A stretch of DNA of 64,000 nt from Carallia brachiata (GCA_021464245.1 JADCRB010000114.1:620001-684000); one strand, 5' to 3'. Shown: positions 23,991 to 37,130, counted from the stretch's first letter. Numbers and translations: made by a program. Notes: generated by a model from the sequence alone, not told the origin.

Positions 23991-25161
23991 ATTATCCAGA
24001 GTTAGAGTCTGGTAGAATTTTTGTAAATTGAGGCAATCAATTTTGAATGCTTCTATTCTGGCTTCGTTCGGTTTATGTCTCTCAAAGCTTGCTATAATTA
24101 TGATCAACACAACCAAGCATGCTCTTTAGCAACAAGTTGCTTTTTGTAAGAAAAACTTTGGGTAAATTTCTTTTCTTTGATGGTTATCCCACTGTCCCGT
24201 CGGAAACACTTGTGGTGGACGCACCGCACATTTAGCCATATAGTTAGACTAAATTCATGCGAGAACAAACTTTGCGGCGCCAGCACTGTCACCAAATTGG
24301 AAGATCAATTGATTGGTACTTAGTTTGCTGTTTAGGTCCTATGGAGGACTTGCACATTGCACTCGACGATTCCTAGTCATAGGATGTGAGGCTTTTAACT
24401 TTTGAATTAATTTCTTTTCAGTTGGTCCCCAAAGAGTTATTTTGAATATGTGTGTAAAAAAAAAAAAATAATTTTACTATTTAAAACATACAAAACTGAT
24501 TTTTTTTGGAACGAAAACAAATTCGTTACAAATTTGTTGATTATCGAATTTATAAATCAAATCAAAAATCATCGTTATTATTCTCATTTAACTATTTTAT
24601 AAAATAAACCCTCAACTCAAACATTGTTAATCATTACTATCTTATTTAACATTCCTATAAAATAAACTCTCCATTCAAATACTGTTGAATCATTCAAATA
24701 CTGTTGAATCATTGCAGCCGTTGCCATACAAACTGATTTTATCATATAGGTTATCTAACAACAAAATTAACAACTACTAGTTTATAATCAATTCGGCTAA
24801 TTTATTATTTAAAATTAATTTAGTTAACTACAATCTTTCAGTTCAATTCAGCTAACCAATTACGAGCACTGGTTGCATTTTGATCAACATTCTCAGGCAC
24901 TGACAAGAATTTGGTACATCCAATCATACTAAAACATTATTTTCCCTTGGCAGAAAATTTTTTCCCCTCGTGAATATGGGGGCTAATGACCTCCCACTGT
25001 ATCTGAATTCATCAAATGAGGAAGCTAAAAACCATACCGAAAATTTTTCCTTCTTTTTTCTCCTGAAAAGAAACAGAATACAAAATTGAGGGCAGCTTGT
25101 ATTGTAAGAAAGGTTGATGCTTTGCATCAAAGGTTGCTAGTATGCTTAAAGCACATTCAGC
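23991..25161. other. Convergent intergenic region between DVR and the DUF2359 gene
   Basis: It contains the 3' untranslated regions of two convergent genes and an imperfect tandem repeat at about 24586-24716, where ATTTAAC..ATAAAATAAAC..AATCATT occurs twice plus a short extra copy of ACTGTTGAATCATT. I see no gene. Confidence 0.5.
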
Positions 25162-26863
25162 TCAGGAGGAGAAATGAGAGTTAACAAATACAGACAGTTT
25201 CTTCCAGTCCCAGGACTCCATGCTTGGGGACATTATGGCAGCACCGGCGGCCACTGCAATGACAGCGAAGGCCATTCCTTTCAAGCACCTGTTGCCACGG
25301 GATACTTTTCCCAGTATTGCCTTGCAGTACTTGTCTGCATCCCTGCATAGTGCTTGATGAGCTGGATCTGCTCCGTTTGCCAGTGCTTTCTCATTCTATA
25401 AAACCAAAAAGATTGGCGAAGAATTAGATGACAAAATCAAATTAAAGCCCAGCATGAATGATCGTGGTTCCTTTCGTGCTATTATCGAATTATAAGAATA
25501 TCATCAATGAAACAAAAAGATACCTTTATCCGAAAATTCTTGAGAGTTTCCCTCAGAGGGTCAAAAGGAGCCAGTTTCACAGAGAGCTCCTTCCATTCTT
25601 CAGAAAGTCTCTTAAGAATAGCAACACTAGCTTCTAGATTCTCCAAATAAATTTTGTCCTACATATCCAATTTGCAGCAAAGATCAAGAAATATTGCAAA
25701 GAAGAATTGCGTAGATGATCAAAAATCCATTTTCTATGTTGAAAAGGCTCACAATAGGGACTAAAACAACTCACCCACTGCTTGTAGCAGTCAGCATTTT
25801 GGGTCAGAGACCAAATGGCAATGCCTGCTGCTTCCCTGGATAACTCAGGAATGCCTAAGAGAGCATATAAACAAATCCTAAGCTTAAACAAAAATCAATT
25901 ATTTCCCATGAAACTTCACCAGTAACCAAAAGGACAATCATTTCAATCTCCCATACCTTCTCCAGCGGCTTGAACAGCAAAAGTCAAGATCTGCTGTGCT
26001 ACTTGTTTCATTGCTTTGCTTCCAGTAGCACCAGCAAGAGCAACCTCCTTTAGGGTGGGAAAGATTGCCTCAAACCTCTCAGTAGCCTGCAGAAAATACC
26101 AAATCCAACAGAATGTCAGAGCACAAGACCCTATAATACAGCTACTTACAACAACTACTGTAAATGCCTAAAAATACCCACTTTTATTCTAGCTGACGAT
26201 GCAGGGTAAGTAATACGCATCAGGATCTCCAGTGCAGAAGGAGGCAACAAGCGTTCCCCCTTTCTAACAGCACCATTTACCAAAATTGTTCGAGCTTTTG
26301 GGTAAGACAAGATTCTACAATGAAGTGAACATGACAGTAAAAAGTTGAAAAATGAAAACAAAATAATTGAGGGGGGGGGGGGGGAACTATAAAATTTACT
26401 TACTTCTCCACTAGCTGCAAAACTAAATCCCTGGACTGTGGATTAGAGCTTTTGCCACTCACTAAAGGCAGGAAGTTACGTGACCAGGAGTACAACCCTA
26501 CGCTCAAATCGCTCTGGGATGCCTATAAGAAAATTACATAGTTTATGTAAATCAGAATATAAATACAAGGATTGGTCATAAAAATAAAAGGCAAAAAGAG
26601 GGCAAGAATTTATCCTCGAAAGTTCTCTTCTATTGTCATTCAAATTACCTGTGATACCATCCATACAACAACTGGAAGCTTGTCTTGTCCTTGATACTTG
26701 GAACTTTCCCTCAATGTTGGCAGTAGGTTAACTATAACATCAGGCTTTCGTCGCAACACCATTGCTACCACAACAAAGATTGCAACCTGTCCTTTCGCTA
26801 GAACATTTATTAAAACAAGCTAATGGCGAGAGTTTTTAACAGACAAGCCATGGGTATACCCAC

Positions 26864-26908
<45 letters not shown>

Positions 26909-29572
26909 GTTAGCAAGGAAATGCCTTAGGAATGGATCTGGAAACTAACCATCATTTGCCTTTTCAAAAACATTAATACTAAGCATCCAAGAAAAAAATG
27001 CAACTTTAATCTTGTTGATACATGATCAATGCCTGGTATATACAAACAACTAATCTCTCAGCATCGTTATGCATGGCTAGAAAAGGCAAACATGATTAAC
27101 CGCTGCAAGATGTACAGAACACTGAATTTAGAAAAAGGAAAAATGATCATCGGCAACAACTAATCTCTCTGCATGCTTGTGCATGGCGAGAAAAGCGCAA
27201 ATAAGACCATCCATTGTGAGCAGTACAGAACACTGAACCTAGAGAAATGGAATATGATATCAGCTCTAATGCAATATAAGTTAAAGTTACATTTAATTAT
27301 GCTATAATATGCTTAGACACAATTGCAGACACCCAATACCTTCCAATTGATAGATACCTCTATGATAAGTTGGGAGCTTGTGAGATGCTTGAAGAATGTT
27401 AGTGGAAAGTTTATGATTTATATAGAGTTATGCATACAGAGAGTCAACAACATGTCATGCAATCCATATCCAGGTGTATGATTCTCTCTGAACTAAGTTG
27501 CCAATGCCATATGCTCGATAACATAACATGTCAAAAGACAGCCCAACTCCAATGATAAGAATAAGAACTCACAAATACAAATGAAAGCGTTCAGTGAAAA
27601 AACAACCCATAATGATTTCCCAAATGCAAGAAAAGCAAGGAATGATCACATGAATCAACAAAAATCAACACATCAACACATGTAAACAAGATAAAATTAT
27701 GAATGTATTGAGAGAATGAATCAGAATTGCGATAGAAAGTTACTTGAGATTTTGATGATGCCTGCTGGACACCCTTTTTGGAGCCCTTCGAACCAGCATG
27801 CTGGCCAGCCAAGTCCGCTAGGATGCTATCTAAGGACCAAGTCACAAAAGAAGTAAGGGCTTCAACAGAGTGTTGGTTAATCCAGTCAGTTGACGTTTTA
27901 TAAACGGCATCAGAAATATGAGACAGGGGGACCTGTTTGAGAAAAATTTAACAGAAGAGTAAGTGAAATATCAAAAAAGCACAAATTGAAAAGTTCAATA
28001 CGTCAGATTACATTATCAGATCATCTATTATATTCAATCACCAAATATGAAAATAAAAGACATGATGACCAATAATGTAAAACTAATTAAAAAACAGTAA
28101 CATGAAATCAAAGTTCAGAACCATAAATTAAGTGGCAGTATACAAGCAAGACGTTTATCAAAGGTCAAAGATAATATGCCACAGGAGCTAGACAAGCTGA
28201 GAGGACAATCAACAGGGTCACCCACTACTGGATATCAGATCTAATTAACGCACAAGGAAAGCAGATGCCTTACACAAAGAGCAAATGCCTACCAAAAAAA
28301 GGGATATAGTTGTATTAGCAAGCATGAAAAACTTAACTATTAATAAATTTGATTAGCATGCGACACTAGACAATATTAAACTGGGGCCTCGGGGCAGAAA
28401 AAGACTTATTAAGTTCTTATTCAAAAGTTAAAAAATTGAGAATTACAGAACAGCACAAACACATCCATTAATTGCTGACTTCCTTTCTTTTTCATTTACT
28501 ATGTCCATCTGCAATCCATGAATTGCCAACATTCGCTTTCTCAATGACAAGTATCATTCTTGATATATAATTCTAACAAATTACAAGCACAGAAAGAGAG
28601 AGTCAATCTCAATATTTAGATGCCAACCCAAAGGCAATGCAAAAGGAAAATACCACCATTTAACGTCAACGCAACCAAATGATAGCTATTAAATTGGTTT
28701 CGATAATCCATCACAATACATGCACAATTCATGCCTGATTTCTCATACAAAATGCAGAAATGAACCAATAAAATCAGAATTAAATCAAAACGGATCTCCA
28801 CAACAACTACATCGGTGATCTTCGCCACCGAACTCTCCCTGAAAATCTTCATCCACGGAAACTGTGCCGAACTCACCGAGGAAAACGCTCTCCCGAAATA
28901 ATCAGCAAATCTCATAAGTTGTATCTCCTGTTGCCCCTCGTACGATCCCTAAACAAGTTCACCAAGCCATCAAAACATCAATTCCCAAACTCAATTACCA
29001 CGAAAATCCAACGGATCGTTCCATGCGCAACAAAATTCACACAACATGCACAACAAAATGCAAATACAGACTGATATATCGGCAAGGAATGCGGCGAGAT
29101 CTCCGGCGTCGATCTTCGCGGCGGCCTCAGCCACGGTGACCTTCGGCTTCTTAGGCTTCTTCTGTTTCACCTTCTTCTCCTCAGCCATCTTATTCCCCTT
29201 GTTACCCTCCGCCGCCTCGTCGCTGTCGTCATCGTCCTCATCCTCATCGTCAGATCGGTGCTTCGATCTCACTTTTACGGCATCGACCGCCGCCGCAGCA
29301 TTTGCCGCCCTCTGCGCCTCGAGGATTCGGCGGTGACGATCCTCCGCCTGCTGCTCCACAGACCGGAAGACATAGGCCTTGTCGGTTCCGTTGACTCTAG
29401 CGGAACTGGAAGCACCGGCAGCGGTACCAGCGGCGGCGGAGGAAGAGTCGTTAGGTTTCTGCCTGCGCTGCTTCTTGGCGTAGGTGACCTTCTGCCAACC
29501 GTGATCGGCGGCGGTGCCGTTGGCGGCGTGGATTTGGTGATCCTCGTTCACGTTTGTCTCGAAATTCTCCAT
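25162..29572 (-). CDS. TMEM214-like DUF2359 transmembrane protein
   Basis: Ten exons read on the minus strand: 29572-29072, 28948-28811, 27932-27744, 26786-26649, 26522-26404, 26314-26182, 26086-25957, 25854-25775, 25658-25524 and 25395-25162. All borders are GT..AG and all phases agree, giving 598 residues. The N-terminus is hydrophilic (GWQKVTYAKKQRRQ near residue 25), then an acidic stretch DDEDEDDDDSDE and a Lys-rich stretch near residues 110-145. The body has TMEM214-family blocks such as MRFADYFGRAFSSV, WINQHSVEALTSFV and TYPASSARIK. One C-terminal membrane segment is near residues 562-576. It matches Arabidopsis At1g70770/At1g23170. Animal TMEM214 sits in the ER membrane; the plant role is unclear. 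The gene is intact. Intron 5 has a 14-base C tract (minus strand) 20 bases after its donor. Confidence 0.95.
26371..26384. repeat. G14 homopolymer in intron 5 of the DUF2359 gene
   Basis: Fourteen consecutive G on the plus strand are C14 in the transcript, beginning about 20 bases after the exon 5 donor. The length is likely variable and prone to sequencing error. Confidence 0.85.
26868..26904. repeat. (GA)n microsatellite
   Basis: About 18 GA dinucleotides lie inside intron 3 of the DUF2359 gene. Confidence 0.9.
27047..27265. repeat. Imperfect tandem duplication in intron 3 of the DUF2359 gene
   Basis: A unit of about 110 bp occurs twice. Both copies carry ACAACTAATCTCTC, GCATGGC.AGAAAA and GTACAGAACACTGAA in the same order and spacing. 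Confidence 0.8.
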
Positions 29573-31540
29573 TTTTCTTTTCCGGTTTTCTGTTTTTGTC
29601 CTTTTTTATCTGCTTTTTTTTGTCTTTTTTTTCTTTGTAATTTCAAAGTTTGTTTTCTTTTTTATTTTTTTCCCTTCCCCTTGCTTTTCAAGAGAGATGG
29701 AGAAAGGTGAGAACATTTGTACTTTATAGGCTGTTGGCTGTGGTGTTAGGGGACATCTCATTTATAGTCATAAAAAAAAAAAAAAAGTCGTAACGCTGCG
29801 GGCAGTTGTGGTAATACTTGCATCCAATAACAACTGTGTTATTTAACACGAAATAAACATCGCGACAGAATCACACACGAAAAAACAGTTAAAATAAAAT
29901 AATTTTATAATAAAAATAATATTTAATATTATTTTAAATGCTCATAATATTATTTTATATCATGATTTTAAAAATAAAAAAAAATCACCTTTTGGGTTTT
30001 GGATTTAAAAAAAAAAATGAAAAAGCTGCTGGTCATGCTGGTCGTGGCATTCATCAATTTAGTTTTCGTGTGATTTAGCTTTGTTCATCTAATAAATGAT
30101 TTCTAATCGAAAAGATTTAGAATTTGAATTCAAATGCTTTCTTCATCTTTATCATTTAGTTGTTGGTCTAGGTTACAAATTTTAAAAGACAAATAAGCAA
30201 ATTTAATAAAAAATTATTAAATTAAAAAACAAGAATAAGAGTTGTGGTATAGATCAAAGTTTTCAAAATCAAGGTCTACTTAGCATTAATTTGGAATGTT
30301 AAGATCAGATCTTTAAATAGGACGTAGAATCGTAATATCTACTAAAAAAAAAAAAAATAATCTTAATCCTATATAATTCACAAATAAACATTATATACAT
30401 ATTAACTCAAAATAATGAGAAGAATTGTAAAAATTTTATTTTTCTACGAGAGAAAAATAACCTCAATCTTTTTTATAATTGTTAGTGAATAATTTTTTTT
30501 CTAAATTAGATATTTTTTTAATTTAATTATTTGTTTGCTTATATTCAATATTTAAATTTATATAAAAACATATATTTACAATTTTTTAATTATAAATTAC
30601 ATTTGTTATAACTCAAAAACCTAATAAACGAAATGAGAATCGTAAATTGGATCAAGATTCTATCGATCTTACCATTTTGATCGAAACTCTACTAAGATCT
30701 TATCTTTAAAGATCCTATCACAATCCAAACTTTATGTATACCCGTACGATCGTAAGATCCGATGATTCAGATCAAGATGTTAACAACCTTAGTATAAATG
30801 GTGTGATTTCTACTGGGATTAAAGGACATTTCTAAAATTATGAGTGTCCGTATGACTAATGCGTGTCAGATATTTTTAATACATATATTTGATATTTTTA
30901 ACTATATATATATTATAAAATACCATAATAATTATTATTATAAATTACATGTTGAAAAAATAAAAAATTATTATATATATATATCATATGTAATATCTAA
31001 TATATATTTTCTAGTCGTGTTAATGTTGTATTTATGTCTCAATTTTTTAAGAATTTTCATGTCGTTTTATTTCTGTTACGTAATGTTCGTGTCTTGTATT
31101 TGTGCATGTGCATTCTTGGAATCCTGCTTGCTTTTTACTGCGTGGCCGGCTAGGGAAACTTTAATTTAGCTATAATTATTGATTACCCATCCCTCTTTGC
31201 CCATAGTTTCCTTTTACTCTGTTTTTCTCCTCGCCGCCCATGGTTTATTTATTACCTGAAAATACAATTACTTACAAATTTCCTTTATTAGGATCAAACC
31301 ACAAGATTTGCCAACCTACCAATCATTTCGATGTTGCTCTAATCTAATTGGATCTCGAGCACCTAATTTCGACTGATGGACTGTTTAGGTCCAATTGGAT
31401 CTTATAACTGATATATGAATTGCGACGGGATGACTAACAAAATGCATATTTGTGCATGGACTCAATCGGTAACAATGAACCATATTAAACAAAATATTGA
31501 TACATTGATATGTTAATAAACATTAGTAACTTTTATCGTG

Positions 31541-31681
31541 TGGGTTTATAACTCAAACGGTATTGACAGTATAATAGTAAGTGAGAAGTTAAGAGTTTGA
31601 ACTCTCGACCTCCCAAATTGTTCCTTTTTTCCCATTCAGTTGATTTAAATCTAAGAAAACTCAAAAAAAAAAAAAAAAAAA
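31541..31681 (+). mobile_element. SINE-like segment with poly(A) tail
   Basis: A tRNA-like B-box remnant (GAGTTTGAACTC, near 31592) follows an A-box-like stretch about 30 bases upstream. The segment ends in a run of 19 A at 31663-31681. This arrangement fits a tRNA-derived SINE. No target-site duplication could be identified. Confidence 0.35.
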
Positions 31682-33179
31682 CTCTTACCAAGATAGTAAA
31701 CTACAAGGAAAAATTAGCAAATAAATGTCTTCTCATTAGGATATTTTAATGGTACTTTGTAATATACCAAATAAAATATTTTATTGATGACATGTTTTAT
31801 TTGTATTAATTTTTTTATAATATTTTTTTAAATTCTTCCTTAGAGGGAATATCTAGTTACTAAATGTTAAAAAGTCCAGAAATTCTATTACCATATTTAG
31901 TAATAATTTGTTCATAATTTTATGAGATTATTTTTTGTGAGTAGCAAGTAGCAACCTTGACTTAGAATCACACCGGAAAAGGGAAAGGTATCTAAAAAAG
32001 ATTTTTAAATTAGGCAATATATTACTAAAAAGATTAGGCAAGGTAAATTAATTTTGATTTTTTTTTTTTGAACTGGGGAGGAAAGAATTTTTATTTTTGA
32101 AAGGCAGACCGCCGTTTGAGCTCCAAATATGACCCTAAAGCTTTGTTTGGGTGCCCAGTGGGCTAGCTTCTACGTATAGCGAATTTCAGCATATCAACAA
32201 AAGGAATTGTTAGGTATTTGGTTATGTAACTTTCAACATAAAAAAGAGATTAATCTTTGTTAAGGGAAATAACTCCAACTTTTTGTTTTATCTATTGAAT
32301 CTTACAATTTCTTTGGTGTCCACTTAAGTTCTTTGGATTCCATTTTCAATTTCACTTAATTCTCATTTCAATTCTAATTCCAATTGCAAATTAAGAAACA
32401 AATATATTATAACATTCACTATTTTGTTTTTGATTTTGTGTGATTTCAATCCCAATTTCAAGTTTGATTCCGTTATTGGAGTCTGAATCAAACAAGCAAA
32501 ATTCTTATTTTTGTCTATTTAAGTCCTACCTAGGGTGCTGCTTCATCGGATAAATATTTATATAAAGTGGTTAATTGTCATTGGTTATTTCGGATATATA
32601 TATTTTAAATATAAAAACACCTAAATTCTAATTTCTAAACAAGTACAATTTTATCAATAAAAATCTTTACCAAAATTAAAGGAAAAGAAGTTTTGTACTT
32701 CTAATATAATTAATTGAAAAATTAAGATCTTTTAATATTATATTTGAGTTCTAATACGATCTTATAGCTTATCTTATAATCAACAAAAAAAATTAAAAAA
32801 CCATAAAGGGCAAAAAAAAATACACATTGTCTTGCGTTAACTTGCGACCCGATCGGGAAACTTTTTGGTGGTAACGACCGTGATGACGAGGATGAATTAT
32901 AAAAGATTGAGGAAAAATAGGAATTTAAACTGTGTTTTTGTTAGGAAGATATTTTTCGTATAAAAAATAATGAAGATACTTGATTTTTTTTTTTTTTTTG
33001 TGTGCAACGGAGATTAAAAACAAGAAAACGAAAAATACACTACAAGCAATTAACTAAGGATGAGGACCACCTCATAAGCATCTCTATTAAGAAAAACTAT
33101 CAAACCCAATGGAAGTTGATCTAAGAAGACTTCTCCAATTATGGCAAAGACTTCTTTTGTAAGAAAATTTGTACAAAAA

Positions 33180-33250
33180 TTTCTTTTAAGAAGAACATAC
33201 CTCAGTTCTAAGCTGTTTCTTTTAAGAAGAACATACCTCAGTTCTAAGCT
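33180..33250. repeat. 36-bp tandem repeat, two copies
   Basis: The unit TTTCTTTTAAGAAGAACATA followed by CCTCAGTTCTAAGCTG is present twice, back to back. It keeps a 12-codon frame on the minus strand, but there is no sign of a real gene. Confidence 0.9.
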
Positions 33251-33329
33251 CGAATTGCATCTTTTTAGGAATTGAATATCATGTAGTAACACAGTCGAAG
33301 ATACTTGAATATAGTTATTAACTATTTAA

Positions 33330-33575
33330 GGTAGTGGTTTAGTGATAAGTCAGCGTACTTTGTCGCTGTGAGTCTTGGGTTCGAACTTTTGCACCTACGC
33401 TTCTCCTAACTGACCCATGTTGGGGACTGTATTAAAATGTAAGCAATAATGTGCAGTGTTGAGAGAAAACTTGCTCGTCTGGACTCCAGTGGTGAAATCA
33501 CGTTAAGTCTCATTGGTGCTCGGGAGGTGAGTTGGCACATTTGGAGTTATTGAATGAGGTTTTAACAAATAGAGA
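33330..33575 (+). mobile_element. tRNA-derived SINE candidate
   Basis: GGTAGTGGTTTAGTGATAAG at 33330 resembles a pol III A box, and TTGGGTTCGAACTTTTG at 33376 a B box, 47 bases on. Such a head followed by 200 bases of unrelated body is the usual plan of plant SINEs. The 3' end is not clear. Confidence 0.5.
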
Positions 33576-34799
33576 TTACCCCGTTTCCAATTCAAGAATT
33601 CGATAATTGACACATTCAATAAATTTTTTTTTGTCAAAAAAATATCATTACTAAAGTTATATATAAATATTATTACAATAATATATCAAAAAACTATTTA
33701 TTTTATTAATTATTATTGTGCCGTACAATAATAATAATATTGTTATTATTTGCGAGCGAGAAATCGTATGCCACAGTACTTGCATAAGAAGATGGGAAGT
33801 CAGAAAGTCGAACAAATCCAATCGGTGGCTGATGATTGTTGTCCACTGGAATATGAAGGTTCCATAAACAAAGCCAGACACGGACAGCAAATGAGACTAC
33901 GAAGATGTCAGTACTGGGTAGTAAGTTCCAAGCACTTTGATACGGTTGTAGGTCCACTTCGAATGGCGTGCTGTAATTCCCGTTGTTACTTTCAGTCAAA
34001 GATTTCCTTCTTTCTCTTTCATAAGCTTTCAATATTTCTATCAGTTGACTAATTTATGCTCTGATTGTTTTTTTTTTTTTTTAAACCAAAGCTGGAAGCC
34101 GTTAGCTGTTAGGGGAGTGAAGGACGAGCATTAATCCAAACACACTGTAGTCACTGGATTATAATTTAGATGTTAGTAATAGAATGAAATTCGAACTCTT
34201 AATTTATTCAACTGTCTCTTTATTTTTAAATTAATTAGTCTATTTGGATATTTAAAAACAAAAAACACTATAGGCCAATAACCCATGAATTTAAACTTCG
34301 TCTCGATTGCTGATCCTTAATAAGATATATACTTATATTTCAATGTCTTGTTTTTTAGAGCAATTTGAAATTTCAGTCCCAATATAAATACGATAGGATG
34401 CCTTTAGATGTGCGCGGGTGTAAGACATAGTATTCTCTACGTATGATATCAACCCATCTTTATGCCCATTTTAACTCCCAAAATTTTTTTTATCGATCGA
34501 AGACTAATCAATGAATTTGACGCGTCTGTTTAAAAAAAAAAAAAAAACAAAAAAGAAAAAAGAATTTGATGCATCTCAAATAAGTTATTTGCCTCAAAAT
34601 AATACTTTGTTGAGTTCATATTATTATACTTATTGAATACATATTTGTAATATTTATAGCTAATTGTAACGATAATACATTAAAATATAAAAAAATATAC
34701 AACTAACCGACATAATATTGGATGAATATTTTCTTTGACACATCAAATTGATTAAATCTATTCAACCAATTCCTGAAAAGCACACTTTGAGACAAACAA

Positions 34800-35910
34800 T
34801 CGGGCTTCTCTCTAATATCTCTCTAACCTAGCTTCTGTCTACAACCTCCTCAACTCAACAGCCCTTCCTTTAGCTGACGGCTGTAACTAGCCACTACTGT
34901 CAGCCAACCAACTTTTCCCTTTTCCTCTTCTTTCTCTTTCATCATCTCCCCCACCTAGTACCAGCTGTTTCATTTCCACCCCTCCTCTCTTCTTCCCCCT
35001 TTGTTTGCTTATTTTAATGGTATTTTAGGTAGTTTTTTCCTTAGTTCTAGTTTTAATAAAGACACTCATGGTCATTCTAGTATCGGATCTGGGATCTCCT
35101 CACCTAGAGGCCTTCAGTTTTTCCTCTTCGGTCTTTGTCTCTGCAACGATGCTGTTGTGCCAGTAGCTGCAGCACCGGACACCCGTGTCGCACGCTAAGA
35201 TGACTCCGCCGGAGTCATTGATGCAACCCCTCTATGGATTTTGTTGCCTCTTCTGTCGCTAGGGCTAGTGCCACTAACAAGGCTGCTGCTGAGCATATGC
35301 CGCTGTCGCTGGTACAGCTGCCACTACTAGTTCTGCCACTGCTAGGGCCACCGCTGCCCCCAATGCTACTCCTTGCGCTATCGCCAAAGTCGCCTCCTCC
35401 TCCTCCTATGGCCACCACAGCTGCTATTTTTAGTAGGGTTAGCTTCTGTGAAATTATTTTGAGATGTGTGTTAGGCTATAATTGAATAGAGTATTTTGGG
35501 AAGTGTGCTTTATTGTATTTGTATTTAATTGTGTCTATGTGTAAGTTAGAATTGTGAGAAATCGTTGTCAGATAAACCTGATCATTGTCGGACATACTCG
35601 ACTGATTTTTGTTATAAGCTTATCGATTTGTGGTATTTGCTATGATATGCAGGTTTATTCAGGTAAGATATATTTATTTGAAACCTCTGTTTTAAATAGG
35701 TTTAACACCGTTTCGGTATCTTCCCCCGTTAGAGAGTTTCATTAAAATAGGCCGCATGCCCAATTAGTCAATCTTTTTTACTAAGTCATGTGTAGGCTAC
35801 TTTGGCCGTCCCATCTTCATGTCTTGTAGAGGTCTTTTCGATACCCTTGTATTAGAATTATGTGCGAAATTGAATTATATTAATATAATATTTCTCTTCA
35901 GTCAAAATAA
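34800..35910 (+). repeat. Dispersed repeat of about 1 kb, copy 1
   Basis: This segment is related in the same orientation to 54960-55830. Both start with a CT-rich leader (CTCTCTAACC.GCT), pass through a GC-rich middle full of GCCACCGC-type triplets, then a T/G-rich part with ATTTG(T/C)GGTAT.TGCTATGATATGCAG-like sequence, and end near TGTATTAGAATTATGTGCGAAATTGAAT (TCGTATTAAAATTATGTACGGAATCGAAT in copy 2). It could be the untranslated region or promoter of a LINE or an LTR. No reverse transcriptase is attached. Confidence 0.55.
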
Positions 35911-36459
35911 TTATTAAATCTATTTAATTTTATCCTTTTTTTTTTTCATCTACTCATCATGTTTTTTCATTGATTTTGAGTTCACCAACCACCGTAGCGG
36001 TGGTTGTGTAACTAAGAGTTCATGATAACGAATGAATCCAACGAAGAAAAAAAAAGCCCTTTGACTTGAATAATTGATTTTTTTTTAACAATTACAAAAA
36101 ATATATTATAGATATATTAATTATTAAATTAATGATATAATTGTATTTAGCACCATCCTCAGTGATGTCAAAAACATATTTCCCTTTTGTAAAGAAATAA
36201 TATAATTTTTTGTAAATCTTTTAATATTAAAATCATGAACTTCGTGATAGTAAATTAGCTTTAAATCACAAAAACAACAAAAAGTGTTAGTTTGATAGTT
36301 GATGTCATTATCCTATTCTTTCAATATAGATAACAAGAAATTCATCTACAGAATTCAGATGTGGCAGGCAATGGTAACACATTATTCTTTTTTGAGCCAT
36401 TTAGGTTAGGTAATTAATTCATACCCATAAAAAGCTCTTACCTCTTCTTCCTTTTAAAA

Positions 36460-36585
36460 CCAAAACAGGTTACGCAATTAATTAATCAATTAATTAATAA
36501 CCTACTAAAGCTTTCCGTGCTAAACCAAAACAGGTTAGGCAATCAATTAATTAATTAGTACCCTAATAAATCTTTTCGAGCTGTA
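36460..36585. repeat. Imperfect tandem duplication, about 64-bp unit
   Basis: AACCAAAACAGGTTACGCAA then TTAATTAA-type sequence is repeated as AACCAAAACAGGTTAGGCAA, both followed by ACC.TAATAAA/CTACTAAAG.CTTT.CG.GCT. Confidence 0.75.
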
Positions 36586-36779
36586 ATTTGACATTTCCAG
36601 CTACTCTCAAGTAATATCATGTTTGGATTAGGAAGGAGAGAGAACAAAGTAAAAAAAATGAGAAGATTGAAAAATAACAAAAAAAATCTTCTTATTTTCA
36701 ATTGGGTTCCATATAATTAGCAATTGAATTTCACCTTGATTTTTTAGGAGTCTTTTCCAGATCAAACAATAACATATTT

Positions 36780-37130
36780 GTAAAGCTAGTTTCACAAATA
36801 ACAAGGAATTAGCTCATGAATTGGTTTTGTATTGATATTCCAGTACAAAACTCATGCCACTCCGAAATGTTTTTACTGTAGTTGATCTCCCATAACGTTG
36901 AAGTAAGTAATGTCGGGTCCATCCGCTCTCACAGCGTGAGAGCTAATGTTTGCATCCTATGTTACGCGAGACAGATAAGAAGAAAAAGAAACAGAGTTAC
37001 AGATAAGAAAGATCTCTGAAACAAAAAGTCTACAGTCAAGAAAGATAATTGAATTGAGAATTTGATTATTAATCTTGTGTGTAGAAAAAAAATAATCAGT
37101 AAATCCTTACTAATCACAACAATCCAGTTT
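36780..37130. repeat. Diverged direct repeat, copy 1 (partner at 40950-41315)
   Basis: Shared landmarks in the same order are GGTTTTGTATTGA.ATTCC.GTACAAAACTCA, GTAGT.GA, ATCTTGTGTG and C.CTACTAATC.CAACAATC. The intervening 3.8 kb has no coding sequence, so the pair may be flanks of an old element or a segmental duplicate. Confidence 0.6.

Larger units (their letters stand above)
29573..34800. other. Gene-poor AT-rich region
   Basis: No gene can be supported. The first few hundred bases are the DUF2359 promoter. There are two SINE-like segments (31541-31681 and about 33330-33575), a 36-bp tandem repeat at 33180-33250, and A/T-rich low-complexity DNA. Open frames at 30840-31169 (low-complexity) and 33706-34032 (unrecognised, no splice or homology support) are not called as genes. 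Confidence 0.5.

Noticed and set aside
22829..24295. Several minus-strand frames and one alternate plus-strand frame around DVR
   Set aside because: Shadows of the intact DVR gene or its 3' region; no family similarity.
29046..29710. Open frames on the plus strand rich in Ala/Ser/Gly
   Set aside because: They are antisense shadows of exon 1 of the DUF2359 gene; the minus-strand reading has family motifs and correct splicing.
33376..33390. A tRNA gene at the GGTTCGAA box
   Set aside because: The sequence around it does not form acceptor and anticodon stems; a decayed SINE head fits better.
33706..34052. Overlapping frames of 100 and 108 codons on opposite strands
   Set aside because: Neither shows a family motif, splice sites or a convincing start context; I cannot choose between them.
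35001..35485. Ala/Pro/Gly-rich frames
   Set aside because: They belong to a GC-rich repeat whose other copy (54960-55830) does not keep the frame.
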